DNA of 64,000 bases from the NCBI RefSeq assembly GCF_021049265.1, contig NZ_CP088018.1, positions 1,984,001-2,048,000 of the forward strand, in the 5' to 3' direction. Of the stretch, positions 17,113-25,692 are shown piece by piece. Position numbers and translations under genes: made by a program. This DNA comes from Ruania suaedae. Its GTDB lineage: Bacteria > Actinomycetota > Actinomycetes > Actinomycetales > Beutenbergiaceae. Position 1 is the first letter of the stretch. The number at the start of each line of letters is the position of its first letter. The notes beneath the pieces were generated by a model. It made no database searches, had not been told where the DNA came from, and was given only the letters and a program-made list of their open reading frames with translations.

Positions 17113-17613
17113 TCAGTCGAGGCCGACGGCGGCCCGGACCCGTTCCTCCAGCGCCGCCGCTCGCTCCTGCACGTCCGCCGGCGGGCGCCGCACCCCAGAG
17201 ATCGTCACCTGCGAGAAGAGGGAGCCGTCGGCGTTGCGGCGCACCGCCCCGCGCAGGTGCCCGCCACCGGGCAGTGAGACCGTCTCGAGGACGACCAGGG
17301 AGTGGTCCACCCGCTCCTTGATCGTGTAGGCGAGCTCACGCACGCCCGTCCCTTCACCGACGTCGAGCGAGGTCGCCGGCGCACCGTCCACCCAGGTCAC
17401 GATGATCGTGCCGGCCTCGCTGTCCCATCCGGCCGCGTCCACCTCCGACCACGGGCGGTCGACCTCGACACCCTCCTCGCCCCACGTGAGCAGGCCGACG
17501 GTCGTCACCACCACGCCGCCACCGCCGGCCAGGTCGGTCGATCCCAGCACCCGCGCACCGGCCTCCAGGCGCGAACGGACGGCGTCGGGCAGCTCGCTAC
17601 GGCGTCTCCTCAT
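17113..17613 (-). CDS. Conserved hypothetical protein
   Basis: A 166-residue predicted cytoplasmic protein. It begins with a basic MRRRRSELPDAVRSRL stretch, continues with beta-rich segments (GVVVTTVGLLTWGEEGVEV, TIIVTWVDGAP) and ends in a helix PPADVQERAAALEERVRAA. The pattern of an N-terminal strand-rich domain that 'displays' a value (WGEEG, DRPWSEVDAAGWD) resembles PH-like bacterial domains, but no family is recognised. The ATG at 17613 is chosen; a GTG at 17640 is also in frame, and neither has a clear ribosome site. It is flanked by two tRNA genes, the upstream one divergent. Function unknown. Confidence 0.7.
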   Translation of the reverse strand: MRRRRSELPDAVRSRLEAGARVLGSTDLAGGGGVVVTTVGLLTWGEEGVEVDRPWSEVDAAGWDSEAGTIIVTWVDGAPATSLDVGEGTGVRELAYTIKERVDHSLVVLETVSLPGGGHLRGAVRRNADGSLFSQVTISGVRRPPADVQERAAALEERVRAAVGLD

Positions 17614-17659
17614 AGCCCCGACCGTAACCCCTGCAGGCACCCATTAGGCTTGCTGCGCC

Positions 17660-17733
17660 GCCCCAGTAGCTCAGCCGGTCAGAGCAGCGGACTCATAATC
17701 CGTCGGTCGTGGGTTCAAGCCCCACCTGGGGCA
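17660..17733 (+). tRNA. tRNA with CAT anticodon, probably tRNA-Ile2 (lysidine type) rather than elongator tRNA-Met
   Basis: A 74-base cloverleaf: GCCCCAG / CTGGGGC acceptor stem, anticodon loop CTCATAA, T arm GTGGGTTCAAGCCCCAC, no encoded CCA. The C4-G69 and C5-G68 pairs and the GGTTCAAG T arm resemble the E. coli minor tRNA-Ile, whose CAT anticodon is modified by TilS to read AUA. Elongator tRNA-Met remains possible. Its last 19 bases overlap the stop end of the glycosyltransferase gene on the other strand. Confidence 0.9.
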
Positions 17734-18938
17734 CCGCTGCGCGCGAGCAGGCGCTCGTACACCGCGAGCGTTCCCTCGGCCATCCTGGCCCAGGTGTGCC
17801 GCTCGGCGTGGGCGCGCCCGGCCCGCCCCATGCGTGCGCGGGCGGCCGGCTCCGCCAGCAGGCTCGCGACGGCGCCGGCCCAGACGCGGGGTTCGCGGGA
17901 GGTCAGCACGGTGCCGGTCTCGCCGTCGAGGACGGCTTCCACCAGGCCGCCGGAGGCGGCGGCCACCACCGGGACGCCGCTCGCGGCGGCCTCCAGCGCG
18001 GTGAGGCCGTAGGTCTCGGAGTGCGAGGGGGCGAGCACGAGGAGCGCACCAGCCATGAGGGCAGCGAGATCGTCACGCTCCTGCGGCTGCAGGAATCGCA
18101 CCCGGTCCTGCAGACCGCGCGCGGCCACCAGCCGGTGCAATTCCTGGACGTACTCCTCCTCCCCTGCCGTCGCACCGCCGCAGATCACCAGGTCCGGTGC
18201 GGTGGCCGGCTCCAGCCCCGCCAGCGTCTCGATCGCCAGGTCCACCCCCTTGAGCGGTTCCAGCCGGGCGGCGACGAGCAGGTAGTCCCGCCCACGGCGG
18301 TCGCGCTCGACGGCGCGCGGCGGCGGGCCGGTGTGCGGGCGGAACCGCATCGTGTCCACACCGGGCGGGACCACGTGCACGCGGTCGGGCGCGGCACCCA
18401 GGCGCTCGACGATGGTGCGGGCCTCGGCGGTGCTGACGGCGAGCAGGGCGTCCGCCCGCCCGGCCAGGTCCGCCTCCGCCGGCAGCCGGCCCGGGGATTC
18501 GGGGCGCTCGCCCTCACCCAGCTCAGTGTGGGCGGGCGCGGCGATCGAGTGGAACGACTGCACGAGCGGCACCTGCCAGCGCTCGACCGCCGGCCCGGCG
18601 GCCAATCCCGAATACCAGTGGTGGGCGTGCACGAGGTCGTAACGCGGGCCGGCGAGCAGCTGCCGGCCGAACTCGGTGACCAGGGCCTCGTGCTCGCGCT
18701 TGGGCAGCACCCGGGGCGGGCCCGCCGTGATCGAGCGCAGCCGCACTCCCCCGTCGAGCTCGACCACGTCCGGCACGTCGGGATCGGCGCGGCGGGTGAG
18801 TATCTCGACGTCGCACCCGCTGGCATGCAGCTGCGCGGTCAATTCGCGGATGACGACGTTCATGCCACCGACGTCACCGGAACCCGGCCGTGCGCCCGGG
18901 GAGGTGTGCAGGCTGAGCATCGCGATCCGTGGAGACAC
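17715..18938 (-). CDS. GT4-family glycosyltransferase, MshA-like
   Basis: A 407-residue GT-B enzyme. The N-terminal half has GDVGGMNVVIRELTAQL, the glycine loop and acceptor region typical of MshA, the enzyme that starts mycothiol synthesis by joining UDP-GlcNAc and inositol phosphate. It is followed by DLVHAHHWYSG and VPLVQSFHS. The C-terminal half has the nucleotide-sugar site: ARLEPLKGVDLAI and the ETYGLTALEAAASGVPVVAA glutamate motif. GTG at 18938 is taken as start; ATG at 18920 is an alternative and neither has a strong ribosome site. The stop lies inside the tRNA gene on the other strand. A related sucrose or phosphatidylinositol glycosyltransferase is possible, so no symbol is given. 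Confidence 0.85.
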   Translation of the reverse strand: MSPRIAMLSLHTSPGARPGSGDVGGMNVVIRELTAQLHASGCDVEILTRRADPDVPDVVELDGGVRLRSITAGPPRVLPKREHEALVTEFGRQLLAGPRYDLVHAHHWYSGLAAGPAVERWQVPLVQSFHSIAAPAHTELGEGERPESPGRLPAEADLAGRADALLAVSTAEARTIVERLGAAPDRVHVVPPGVDTMRFRPHTGPPPRAVERDRRGRDYLLVAARLEPLKGVDLAIETLAGLEPATAPDLVICGGATAGEEEYVQELHRLVAARGLQDRVRFLQPQERDDLAALMAGALLVLAPSHSETYGLTALEAAASGVPVVAAASGGLVEAVLDGETGTVLTSREPRVWAGAVASLLAEPAARARMGRAGRAHAERHTWARMAEGTLAVYERLLARSGAPGGA

Positions 18939-18996
18939 CCGGGAAGCCTACTGAATTCCTCGGCTGCGCCCGGCCGCCGGCCGGGACCGGCCGGGG

Positions 18997-19905
18997 TCAG
19001 TTCGCGGCGTAGTACGCCACCTGGGTCGCATCGTCCGGCACGCCGATCGCGAACACGCCGTCCATCGCGTCACCGGTGGGCACCTCGAAGATGTAGGTGC
19101 CCGAGACCTGCTCCCCCGGCTCCACCGGATCGAGGAAGTAGGCGTCGTCGGGCGCGACCGCCCGCGAACCGTTGTACTGCTCGCGATCGGCGCCGAAGTA
19201 GGCCATCTGCAGCTCGTCGTAGACCTCCAGGGTCTCCTGGCTGTTGTTGGTCACCGTGGCGTAGACGTAGACGTACTGGGTGCCGGCAGGCGGCTCGTCA
19301 CTGCCGTCGGCGACGATCTGATCGGTCTCGTCCCACTCCGGATCGTGCACGGAGACCGTCCAGTCCCCCACGGTCGCCTCGGTGCCCAGCTCCAGCACGT
19401 CCGCCGGGGTGGTGGGCTCGGGGTCGGCCGTCGGCTCCGGGGTGGTCGGCTCCACCGAGGTGGGCGCCGGGGCCGGCTCGGTCGTCGGATCGTCGCTGCC
19501 GCCGAGCACCTGCGTGACGCCGAAGGCTAGGGCGGCGAGGACAGCGAGGCCCACGAGCACGGCCACGACGACGATAACGGCCTTGTTCGACTTCTGCGGC
19601 GGCGGCCCGCCCGGACCGCCGTAGCCGGGCTGCCCATAGGGCCCGCCCGGCCCACCGGCCCCGCCGTATCCCGGCTGGGGTCCGTAGCCAGGCTGCGGCC
19701 CGTAGCCCGGAGTGGGCACAGCGGGCACGTGGCCGGGCCCGCTCGGCTGAGGGGGCTGCCCGGGCCCTGGTTGCTGCGGCTGCTGCGGGCCATACCCGCC
19801 ATACCCGCCGGTCTGCGCCGGCGGCTGACCGAACGGCTCGCCCGCTCCGGGCCTCTGGCCCCCGGCGGGCTGGCCGTAGGGACCGGGCGGGTTCTGGTCG
19901 CTCAT
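18997..19905 (-). CDS. Proline/glycine-rich membrane-anchored protein with extracellular DUF4352-like domain
   Basis: A 302-residue protein of the same layout as the one at 12786-14090. The cytoplasmic part (1-105) is Gly/Pro/Gln/Tyr-rich with repeated GYGPQPGYG units. A membrane segment (about 109-131, AVIVVVAVLVGLAVLAALAF) is followed by a Thr/Pro/Glu linker and an extracellular beta domain with VYATVTNNSQETLEVYDELQ, a hydrophobic 'NN' strand pattern seen in DUF4352 (Ig-like telomere-binding-factor-2 fold) proteins. No Cys or catalytic residues are present. It lies 54 bases upstream of dnaG's stop on the same strand, in the opposite functional context, so co-function with primase is not implied. 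Role unknown. Confidence 0.78.
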   Translation of the reverse strand: MSDQNPPGPYGQPAGGQRPGAGEPFGQPPAQTGGYGGYGPQQPQQPGPGQPPQPSGPGHVPAVPTPGYGPQPGYGPQPGYGGAGGPGGPYGQPGYGGPGGPPPQKSNKAVIVVVAVLVGLAVLAALAFGVTQVLGGSDDPTTEPAPAPTSVEPTTPEPTADPEPTTPADVLELGTEATVGDWTVSVHDPEWDETDQIVADGSDEPPAGTQYVYVYATVTNNSQETLEVYDELQMAYFGADREQYNGSRAVAPDDAYFLDPVEPGEQVSGTYIFEVPTGDAMDGVFAIGVPDDATQVAYYAAN

Positions 19906-19959
19906 GTCGCCAGGCTATCGCTCCGCCGCACCGCCACGCACCCAGCTGCCCGCCCGCCG

Positions 19960-21927
19960 CTAGCCGGCGTCCTGCAGCCCCCGGCGCCGCTCCTCCACGG
20001 CGAGCAGCTCGGCGAAGGCCTCGGCATAGGCGGGATCGTTGGGGTCCATGCGCTGCAGGCGACCCTTGGCGTCGGCGATCTGCCGGGTCAGGCCCATCCG
20101 GAGCAGCGCCACCAGGACCCCCCGCGCGTAGTGACCCAGGGAATCCGGCCGGTCCTCGGGAAGCGGTGCCACGGCGAGCTCGGTCACGAGCGTCGCCACC
20201 GGCCCGCCGGCCGCCTCCCGGACCTCCTCGGCCCACAGCGCCGCGGCCCGGTCGCTGCCCTGGGCGCCCGCCCCGCCCGCGAGCAACCCGCCGGCGAGCT
20301 CGCCGAACCGGCGGGTGCCCCCGACGGACCGGATCGCATCGTGCACCGCACGGTGGGCCGGGGCCACGAAGGTGTCGGCGCCGAGGTCGTCGAAGCCGGC
20401 CTCCAGCGCATGCTGCGGCAGCTGGATCACCACCTCGAGCACCTGCCGCTCGAGTCTGGCCACCGGGTCGGAACGGTCGACGGCGGGGCGGGCTGCGCCG
20501 TCGGGGGCCTGCCCACGCCCGCCTGCGGCCGGGCGGGAGGGCCCCCCGCCCTGGGCGGGTGCCCGGCCGGCCTGCTGCACGGCCTGGCGCACGGTCCCCT
20601 CGTCGAGCCCGAGCCACCCCGCGAGCTCGCGGATGTAGCCGGCGCGCAGCACCCGGTCGCGGATCCGCGCGACCACGGGCGCTCCGATCCGCAGCCCGGT
20701 CGAGCGCCCCTCCACCGTCTCCAGGTCGACCTGCCGCAGCACCGACCGGATCGCGAACTCGAACAGCGGTTCGCGTGCCGAGACCAGCTCCCGCACGGCC
20801 TCGTCGCCTCGGTGCTGACGCAGCTCGCACGGGTCGACGCCGCTGGGCTCGACCGCGACGAAGGTCTGGGTGGCGAACTGCTGATCCTGGTCGAAGGCAC
20901 GCAGGGCCGCCTTCTGCCCCGCCTCGTCGCCGTCGAAGGTGAAGACGACCTCGCCGCCCAGGGCAGCCCCGGAGGAGAGCATCAGGCCCGCCGTCGGGCC
21001 CGCGGTGTCCCCCAGCATCCGCCGTACGACCTTGATGTGCTCGGTCCCGAAGGACGTGCCGCAGGTGGCCACCGCGGTGGGCACGCCGGCCAGGTGCATC
21101 GCCATGACGTCGGTGTAGCCCTCGACCACGACGACCTGCTTGCGCTTGCCGATCTCGCGTTTGGCCAGGTCGATGCCGTAGAGCACCTGGGACTTCTTGT
21201 AGATCGACGTCTCGGGGGTGTTGAGGTACTTCGGGCCCTGGTCGTCCTCGTACAGCTTGCGTGCCCCGAAGCCGACGACGTCCCCGGCCAGGTCCCGGAT
21301 CGGCCACACCAGCCGCCCCCGGAACCGGTCGTAGCTGCCGCGATTGCCCTGGGAGAGCAGCCCCGAGGCCGTCAGCTCCGGCTCGGTGAAGTGCTTGCCC
21401 CGCAGGTGCCGGGCCAGGTTGTCCCACCCCCGGGGGGCGTACCCGACACCGAAGTGCTCCGCCGCGGCACGGTCGAACCCACGCTCGGCGAGGAACTCCC
21501 GGCCGGTCTTGCCCTCCTCGGTCAGCAACTGGGCGGCGAAGTACTCCGCCGCCACCCGGTGGGCCTCGATGAGCCGCTGACGGCGCCCGGGCTCCTCCCG
21601 CGGCCGGCGGGGGCCGCCGTCGTCCTCATAGCGCAGCTGAATACCCGCGCGGCCGGCCAGGTGCTCCACCGCGTCGGTGAAGGGCAGGTGGTCAATCTTC
21701 TGCACGAACGAGATGACGTCCCCGCCCTCGTCGCACCCGAAGCAGTGCCACAGCCCGAGCTGGGGCCGCACGTGGAAGGAGGGCGTGCGCTCGTCGTGGA
21801 ACGGGCACAGGCCCTTCATCGAGCCCACCCCGGCGCTGCGGAGCGTCACGTGCTGGCCGACGACGTCCTCGATCGTCGCACGCTCGCGCACGGCCGCGAT
21901 GTCCTCGCGGCGGATCAGCCCAGCCAT
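19960..21927 (-). CDS. dnaG: DNA primase
   Basis: Makes RNA primers for lagging-strand synthesis at the replication fork. The 655-residue protein has the N-terminal zinc finger (Cys41, His44, Cys62, Cys65 in CPFH...CFGC), the catalytic core with FRGRLVWPIRDLAGDVVGFG, and the TOPRIM domain with Glu269 in VVVVEGYTDVM and Asp332/Asp334 in FTFDGDEAG. The C-terminal part is the helicase-binding region. A Gly/Ala-rich insertion of about 20 residues (near 307-325) sits between TOPRIM strands. It is followed in the transcript direction by the membrane protein at 18997 and preceded by dgt with a 40-base gap. Confidence 0.96.
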   Translation of the reverse strand: MAGLIRREDIAAVRERATIEDVVGQHVTLRSAGVGSMKGLCPFHDERTPSFHVRPQLGLWHCFGCDEGGDVISFVQKIDHLPFTDAVEHLAGRAGIQLRYEDDGGPRRPREEPGRRQRLIEAHRVAAEYFAAQLLTEEGKTGREFLAERGFDRAAAEHFGVGYAPRGWDNLARHLRGKHFTEPELTASGLLSQGNRGSYDRFRGRLVWPIRDLAGDVVGFGARKLYEDDQGPKYLNTPETSIYKKSQVLYGIDLAKREIGKRKQVVVVEGYTDVMAMHLAGVPTAVATCGTSFGTEHIKVVRRMLGDTAGPTAGLMLSSGAALGGEVVFTFDGDEAGQKAALRAFDQDQQFATQTFVAVEPSGVDPCELRQHRGDEAVRELVSAREPLFEFAIRSVLRQVDLETVEGRSTGLRIGAPVVARIRDRVLRAGYIRELAGWLGLDEGTVRQAVQQAGRAPAQGGGPSRPAAGGRGQAPDGAARPAVDRSDPVARLERQVLEVVIQLPQHALEAGFDDLGADTFVAPAHRAVHDAIRSVGGTRRFGELAGGLLAGGAGAQGSDRAAALWAEEVREAAGGPVATLVTELAVAPLPEDRPDSLGHYARGVLVALLRMGLTRQIADAKGRLQRMDPNDPAYAEAFAELLAVEERRRGLQDAG

Positions 21928-21967
21928 GGGCCGAGTGTAGGTGCTCCGCAGCGTTCTTCCGGCGCGC

Positions 21968-23266
21968 TCACAGCAGGGTGCCGACCTGCGGACCGCACAT
22001 CCGCGCGTGCCACTCCAGCGCGGAGAGGTCGGTGAGCGAGGCCACCTGGTCCACCACCACCCGCAGCCGGATGTCGTCGTCGTCAGCGTCGGCGAAGTCC
22101 TCCGCGAACATCTCCGCCAGCGCGATCTCGGCCCGGTCGTAGAGCACGGCGACCAGGTCGGTCAGGATCAGCCGCTGGCGCTGGTAGAGGGTGTCCTCCT
22201 CCCGCGGGGCCATCACGTAGGTCGCCGCGATGCCCTTGAGGATGCTGATCTCGGCGAGCACCGCGTCCGGGACCACGAGGTCGGCGTCGTAGCGCACCAG
22301 CGGCCCGTCCCCGAACCGAGCCCGGGTGGCGCGCCCGGCGGCGTCGCAGAACCGGCCGATGAGCTGGCTGGTCATGTCCTTCAGGCGGGCCTGACCGCGG
22401 CGGGTGCCGTCGTAGCGGGTGACCCAGTAGTCCAGTCCGGAGAGGGTGTCGATGGCGGCGTCCAGCTCCGCGTCACCGACCGCCGGGTCGTACCACTGGC
22501 GCACCTGGGTCAGGACGCGGTCGCGCTCGCTCTCCTGGGTCAGGGTGCTCAGGTCCACCCGACCGGAGAAGACGGCATCCTCCACGTCGTGCACGGAGTA
22601 GGAGACGTCGTCGGCCAGGTCCATGACCTGGGCTTCGATGCAGCGCGCCAGCGGCGGCGCACCCTGGCGCAACCAGTCGAAGACGGGCTGGTCGTCGTCG
22701 TAGACCCCGAACTTGCGGGTGGTGCCCCCGTCCGGGCGGACGGGCCCCTGACCCGCGGCCCACGGATACTTGGTGGCGGCGTCCAGGCTGGCGCGGGTGA
22801 GATTGAGGCCCACGCCCGCGCCGTCGGGGGTGAAGGTCTTCGGCTCCAGCCGGGTCAGCAACCGCAAGGTCTGGGCGTTGCCCTCGAAGCCGCCGATCGC
22901 GGCGGCCACCTGGTCGAGGGCTGTCTCGCCGTTGTGCCCGAACGGCGGGTGCCCGAGGTCGTGGGCGAGGCAGGCGGTGTCGACCACGTCGGGGTCGCAT
23001 CCCAGCGACTTGCCGAGCTCGCGACCCACCTGGGCCACCTCGAGGGAGTGCGTCAGACGGGTCCGGGCGAAATCGTCCGTCCCCGGGCCCAGCACCTGGG
23101 TCTTGGCCCCGAGCCGGCGCAGCGCCGAGGAGTGCACGATGCGTGCGCGGTCGCGCTCGAACGGGGTGCGGTGCGCCGATTTCGGTGGCTCGGCGTACCA
23201 CCGTTCGACGTCACCCGGCCCGTACTCCCCGGGTGCGGCAGTGTTCTCGTGGCGCACGCGCTCCAC
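21968..23266 (-). CDS. dgt: Deoxyguanosinetriphosphate triphosphohydrolase-like protein
   Basis: HD-domain enzyme that splits dNTPs into deoxynucleoside and triphosphate. The 432-residue protein shows the metal motif: H...HD in RLTHSLEVAQ and ACLAHDLGHPPFGHNGE, with further conserved DLADDVSYSVHDVED. It falls in the actinobacterial dGTPase-like group found beside dnaG and dusB. It begins at an ATG 23 bases after the dusB stop, so both are co-transcribed. Substrate preference (dGTP or a mixture) cannot be read from the sequence. Confidence 0.93.
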   Translation of the reverse strand: MERVRHENTAAPGEYGPGDVERWYAEPPKSAHRTPFERDRARIVHSSALRRLGAKTQVLGPGTDDFARTRLTHSLEVAQVGRELGKSLGCDPDVVDTACLAHDLGHPPFGHNGETALDQVAAAIGGFEGNAQTLRLLTRLEPKTFTPDGAGVGLNLTRASLDAATKYPWAAGQGPVRPDGGTTRKFGVYDDDQPVFDWLRQGAPPLARCIEAQVMDLADDVSYSVHDVEDAVFSGRVDLSTLTQESERDRVLTQVRQWYDPAVGDAELDAAIDTLSGLDYWVTRYDGTRRGQARLKDMTSQLIGRFCDAAGRATRARFGDGPLVRYDADLVVPDAVLAEISILKGIAATYVMAPREEDTLYQRQRLILTDLVAVLYDRAEIALAEMFAEDFADADDDDIRLRVVVDQVASLTDLSALEWHARMCGPQVGTLL

Positions 23267-23289
23267 CCTAGCCAGTCTGGCAGCCGCCC

Positions 23290-24477
23290 TCAGCCGCCGG
23301 AGACCGAGGACTCGGCCTGGGCGATCATCTCCCGCAGCGCGTCGTCCATGTCCCGGCTCCGCAGCCAGCCCTCGGGCACGTGCGGGGTCTTCGGCGTGCC
23401 CGCCCGCCCGCGCGGGCCCTCGGCTCCGGCGCCCGGGTAGGGCTGATCCAGATCGAGCGCCGCCAACCGCTCGTCCAGCTCGGCCAGGGTGCTGACCAGC
23501 CCGAGCGCGGCGCGCGCCTCACCCCCGACCACGTAGCCCTTGAGGTACCACGCCATGTGCTTGCGCAGCTCGCGCAGCGCCTTGAGCTCGTCCCCGAAGT
23601 GCTCGACCATCAGCTCGGCGTGGCGACGCAGCACGGCGGCCACCTCGGCCAGCCCTGGCCGCACCCGCACCGGCGAGCCCGAGAAGGCCGCCACCAGGTC
23701 GGTGAACAACCACGGCCGGCCCTGGCAGCCCCGCCCGACGACGACCCCGTCGCACCCGGTCTGCTCCACCATGGCCAGAGCGTCCTCGGCCGACCAGATG
23801 TCCCCGTTGCCGAGCACCGGGATGTCGGTGACCGTCTCCTTCAGCCGGGCGATCGCCTCCCAGTGCGCGGTCCCGGAGTAGTAGTCCGCGGCCGTGCGGG
23901 CGTGCAGCGCCACCGAGGCGGCGCCGGCCTCCTGCGCGCGCAAACCGGCGTCGAGGTAGGTGAGGTGGTCGGTGTCGATACCCATCCGCATCTTCACCGT
24001 GACCGGGATGCCGGACCCGTCCGCCTCCTGGCACGCCGCGGTGACGATCGCCGAGAACAGCTCGCTCTTCCAGGGAAGCACCGCTCCCCCGCCCTTGCGG
24101 GTGACCTTGGGCACCGGGCAGCCGAAGTTGAGGTCGATGTGGTCGGCGCGCCGCTCGGTGACCAGCATCCGCACGGCGAGGCGCACGGTCGCCGGATCCA
24201 CGCCGTAGAGCTGGACGCTGTGCACACGCTCACCGGCATCGCGGGAGATGATCCGCATCGACTCCGGGGTGCGCTCGACCAGGGCGCGGGAGGTGACCAT
24301 CTCCGCGACGTAGAGGCCTGCGGGGGCGGGGCCGGCCGCCGTCGGGAGGTCGGTGGGCAGGCCGGCGGCGCCGGCCTCCCGGCACAGTTGCCGGAAGGGG
24401 GCGTTCGTCACGCCCGCCATGGGGGCGAGCACCACGGGGGTCCCGACGGCGATCGGTCCGATCTGCAGCGCACTCAC
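23290..24477 (-). CDS. dusB: tRNA-dihydrouridine synthase
   Basis: FMN enzyme that reduces uridine to dihydrouridine in the tRNA D-loop using NADPH. The 395-residue protein has the FMN-binding start LAPMAGVTNAPFRQLC, QLYGVDP, the catalytic Cys in DLNFGCPVPKVTRKGGGA, VKMRMGID, HARTAADYYSG and GNGDIWSAEDA near the C-terminal end of the barrel. The C-terminal helical domain (HLG-type ELRKHMAWYLKG) is present. It lies between dgt and the YibE/F-type gene, with only 12 bases to the latter. Confidence 0.94.
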   Translation of the reverse strand: MSALQIGPIAVGTPVVLAPMAGVTNAPFRQLCREAGAAGLPTDLPTAAGPAPAGLYVAEMVTSRALVERTPESMRIISRDAGERVHSVQLYGVDPATVRLAVRMLVTERRADHIDLNFGCPVPKVTRKGGGAVLPWKSELFSAIVTAACQEADGSGIPVTVKMRMGIDTDHLTYLDAGLRAQEAGAASVALHARTAADYYSGTAHWEAIARLKETVTDIPVLGNGDIWSAEDALAMVEQTGCDGVVVGRGCQGRPWLFTDLVAAFSGSPVRVRPGLAEVAAVLRRHAELMVEHFGDELKALRELRKHMAWYLKGYVVGGEARAALGLVSTLAELDERLAALDLDQPYPGAGAEGPRGRAGTPKTPHVPEGWLRSRDMDDALREMIAQAESSVSGG

Positions 24478-24489
24478 CTGGCCATTGTC

Positions 24490-25689
24490 TCAGGTGGGCA
24501 GCTCGGGCTGGGCGGGGGGCTCGGGCCGGGCCTGACCGGTGCGCACGTGGCGGGAGGGAGCCGTCCGCACCAGGGCGGCGGCGAGCGCCGTGGTCGCCGG
24601 GATCGCCAGCACCAGCCCGATCGAGGAGACCAGGGTGCGCACCAGCTCCTCGGCGATCTCGCCGGCCGTCAGAGTGCTGCCCAGGGGCCGGTCGTAGAGC
24701 ATCACGATCAGCAGGGTGGGCAGGGCGGTGCCGACATAGGCGAACGCCAGGGTGTAGACGGTGGAGGCGATGTGGTCGCGGCCGATGCGCATGGCGCGGC
24801 GGAAGATCCGGAGGCGGGACGCCGTCGGGGAGGCCGCATGCAGCTCCCACACGGCTGAGGCCTGGGTGATGGTGACGTCGTTGAGCGCACCGAGGCCGGC
24901 GATGACGATGCCGCACAGCAGCAGGTCGCGCAGGCCGACCCCGGGCAGCATCGCGTTCAGCATGATCGAGGTCTCCGAGCCGACCCCGCTGAGCTCGGCG
25001 GCCGCCGTGGCCCAGCCGGCGAGCGCCGTGGTCACGGCCAGGCCCGCGAAGGTGCCCAGCAGCGCCGTCGTGGTCCGGATCGATATCCCGTGGGCGAGAT
25101 AGACGGCCACGAACATCATCGCGCTCGCACCGACGAGCGTGATCAGCAGCGGCGGCCCGCCGGTCATCAGCGCCGGGACGAGGAAGACCACCACGACGGC
25201 CATCGACAGCAGCAGCCCGCCGATCGCCATCAGTCCGCGCACCCGGGCCACCGCCAGCACCAGCAGCGAGTAGACGACGGCGAGGATGATCAGCGGGGTG
25301 CCGCGGACGAAGTCGACGAAGACGTAGGGGCTGCCCGAGCCCATCGCGCTGGCGGTGAAGAAGACGCGGATCCGGTCCCCTTCATCGATGCCGGCGGCGA
25401 AGATCTCCGGTGCCACCTGCACCGGCACCACGTCGTCGCTGCCGTCGTGCAGCTCGGCCCGGATCTCCTCCCCGGCATCGCCGGTGACCTCCACCACGGT
25501 GGCGTCGGCGAAGTTGGGCCCGTCGACGGGGTTGGGCTGGGAGCCCACCGGGGTGTCGCCGCTGGGCCACAGCAGCACCAGCCCGGCCAGCGTGGCCACC
25601 AGCAGCGGCAACGTGATCGCGAGCAGGATCCGCCGCGCCCGCCGCGCCTCCTGGTGGTCCAGGGGCACCGGACCGTGATGGTGGCCCAC
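24490..25689 (-). CDS. YibE/F family membrane protein
   Basis: A 399-residue multi-pass protein. It has an N-terminal membrane segment (about 21-43), a short extracytoplasmic beta domain (44-135, with GDRIRVFFTASA), then seven or eight further membrane helices, including the family-typical GTPLIILAVVYSLLVLAVAR, LGALNDVTITQASAVWEL and GRDHIASTVYTLAFAYVG. The C-terminal 25 residues are Pro/Arg-rich and cytoplasmic. It starts at a GTG three bases after the glyS stop, so it is translated from the same transcript. The role of the family is unproven; transport has been proposed for the group. Confidence 0.85.
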   Translation of the reverse strand: MGHHHGPVPLDHQEARRARRILLAITLPLLVATLAGLVLLWPSGDTPVGSQPNPVDGPNFADATVVEVTGDAGEEIRAELHDGSDDVVPVQVAPEIFAAGIDEGDRIRVFFTASAMGSGSPYVFVDFVRGTPLIILAVVYSLLVLAVARVRGLMAIGGLLLSMAVVVVFLVPALMTGGPPLLITLVGASAMMFVAVYLAHGISIRTTTALLGTFAGLAVTTALAGWATAAAELSGVGSETSIMLNAMLPGVGLRDLLLCGIVIAGLGALNDVTITQASAVWELHAASPTASRLRIFRRAMRIGRDHIASTVYTLAFAYVGTALPTLLIVMLYDRPLGSTLTAGEIAEELVRTLVSSIGLVLAIPATTALAAALVRTAPSRHVRTGQARPEPPAQPELPT

Positions 25690-25692
25690 GCC

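Noticed and set aside
17660-17733. Reading the CAT tRNA simply as elongator tRNA-Met
   Set aside because: Acceptor and T-arm features resemble tRNA-Ile2 more; the Met reading is kept as an alternative.
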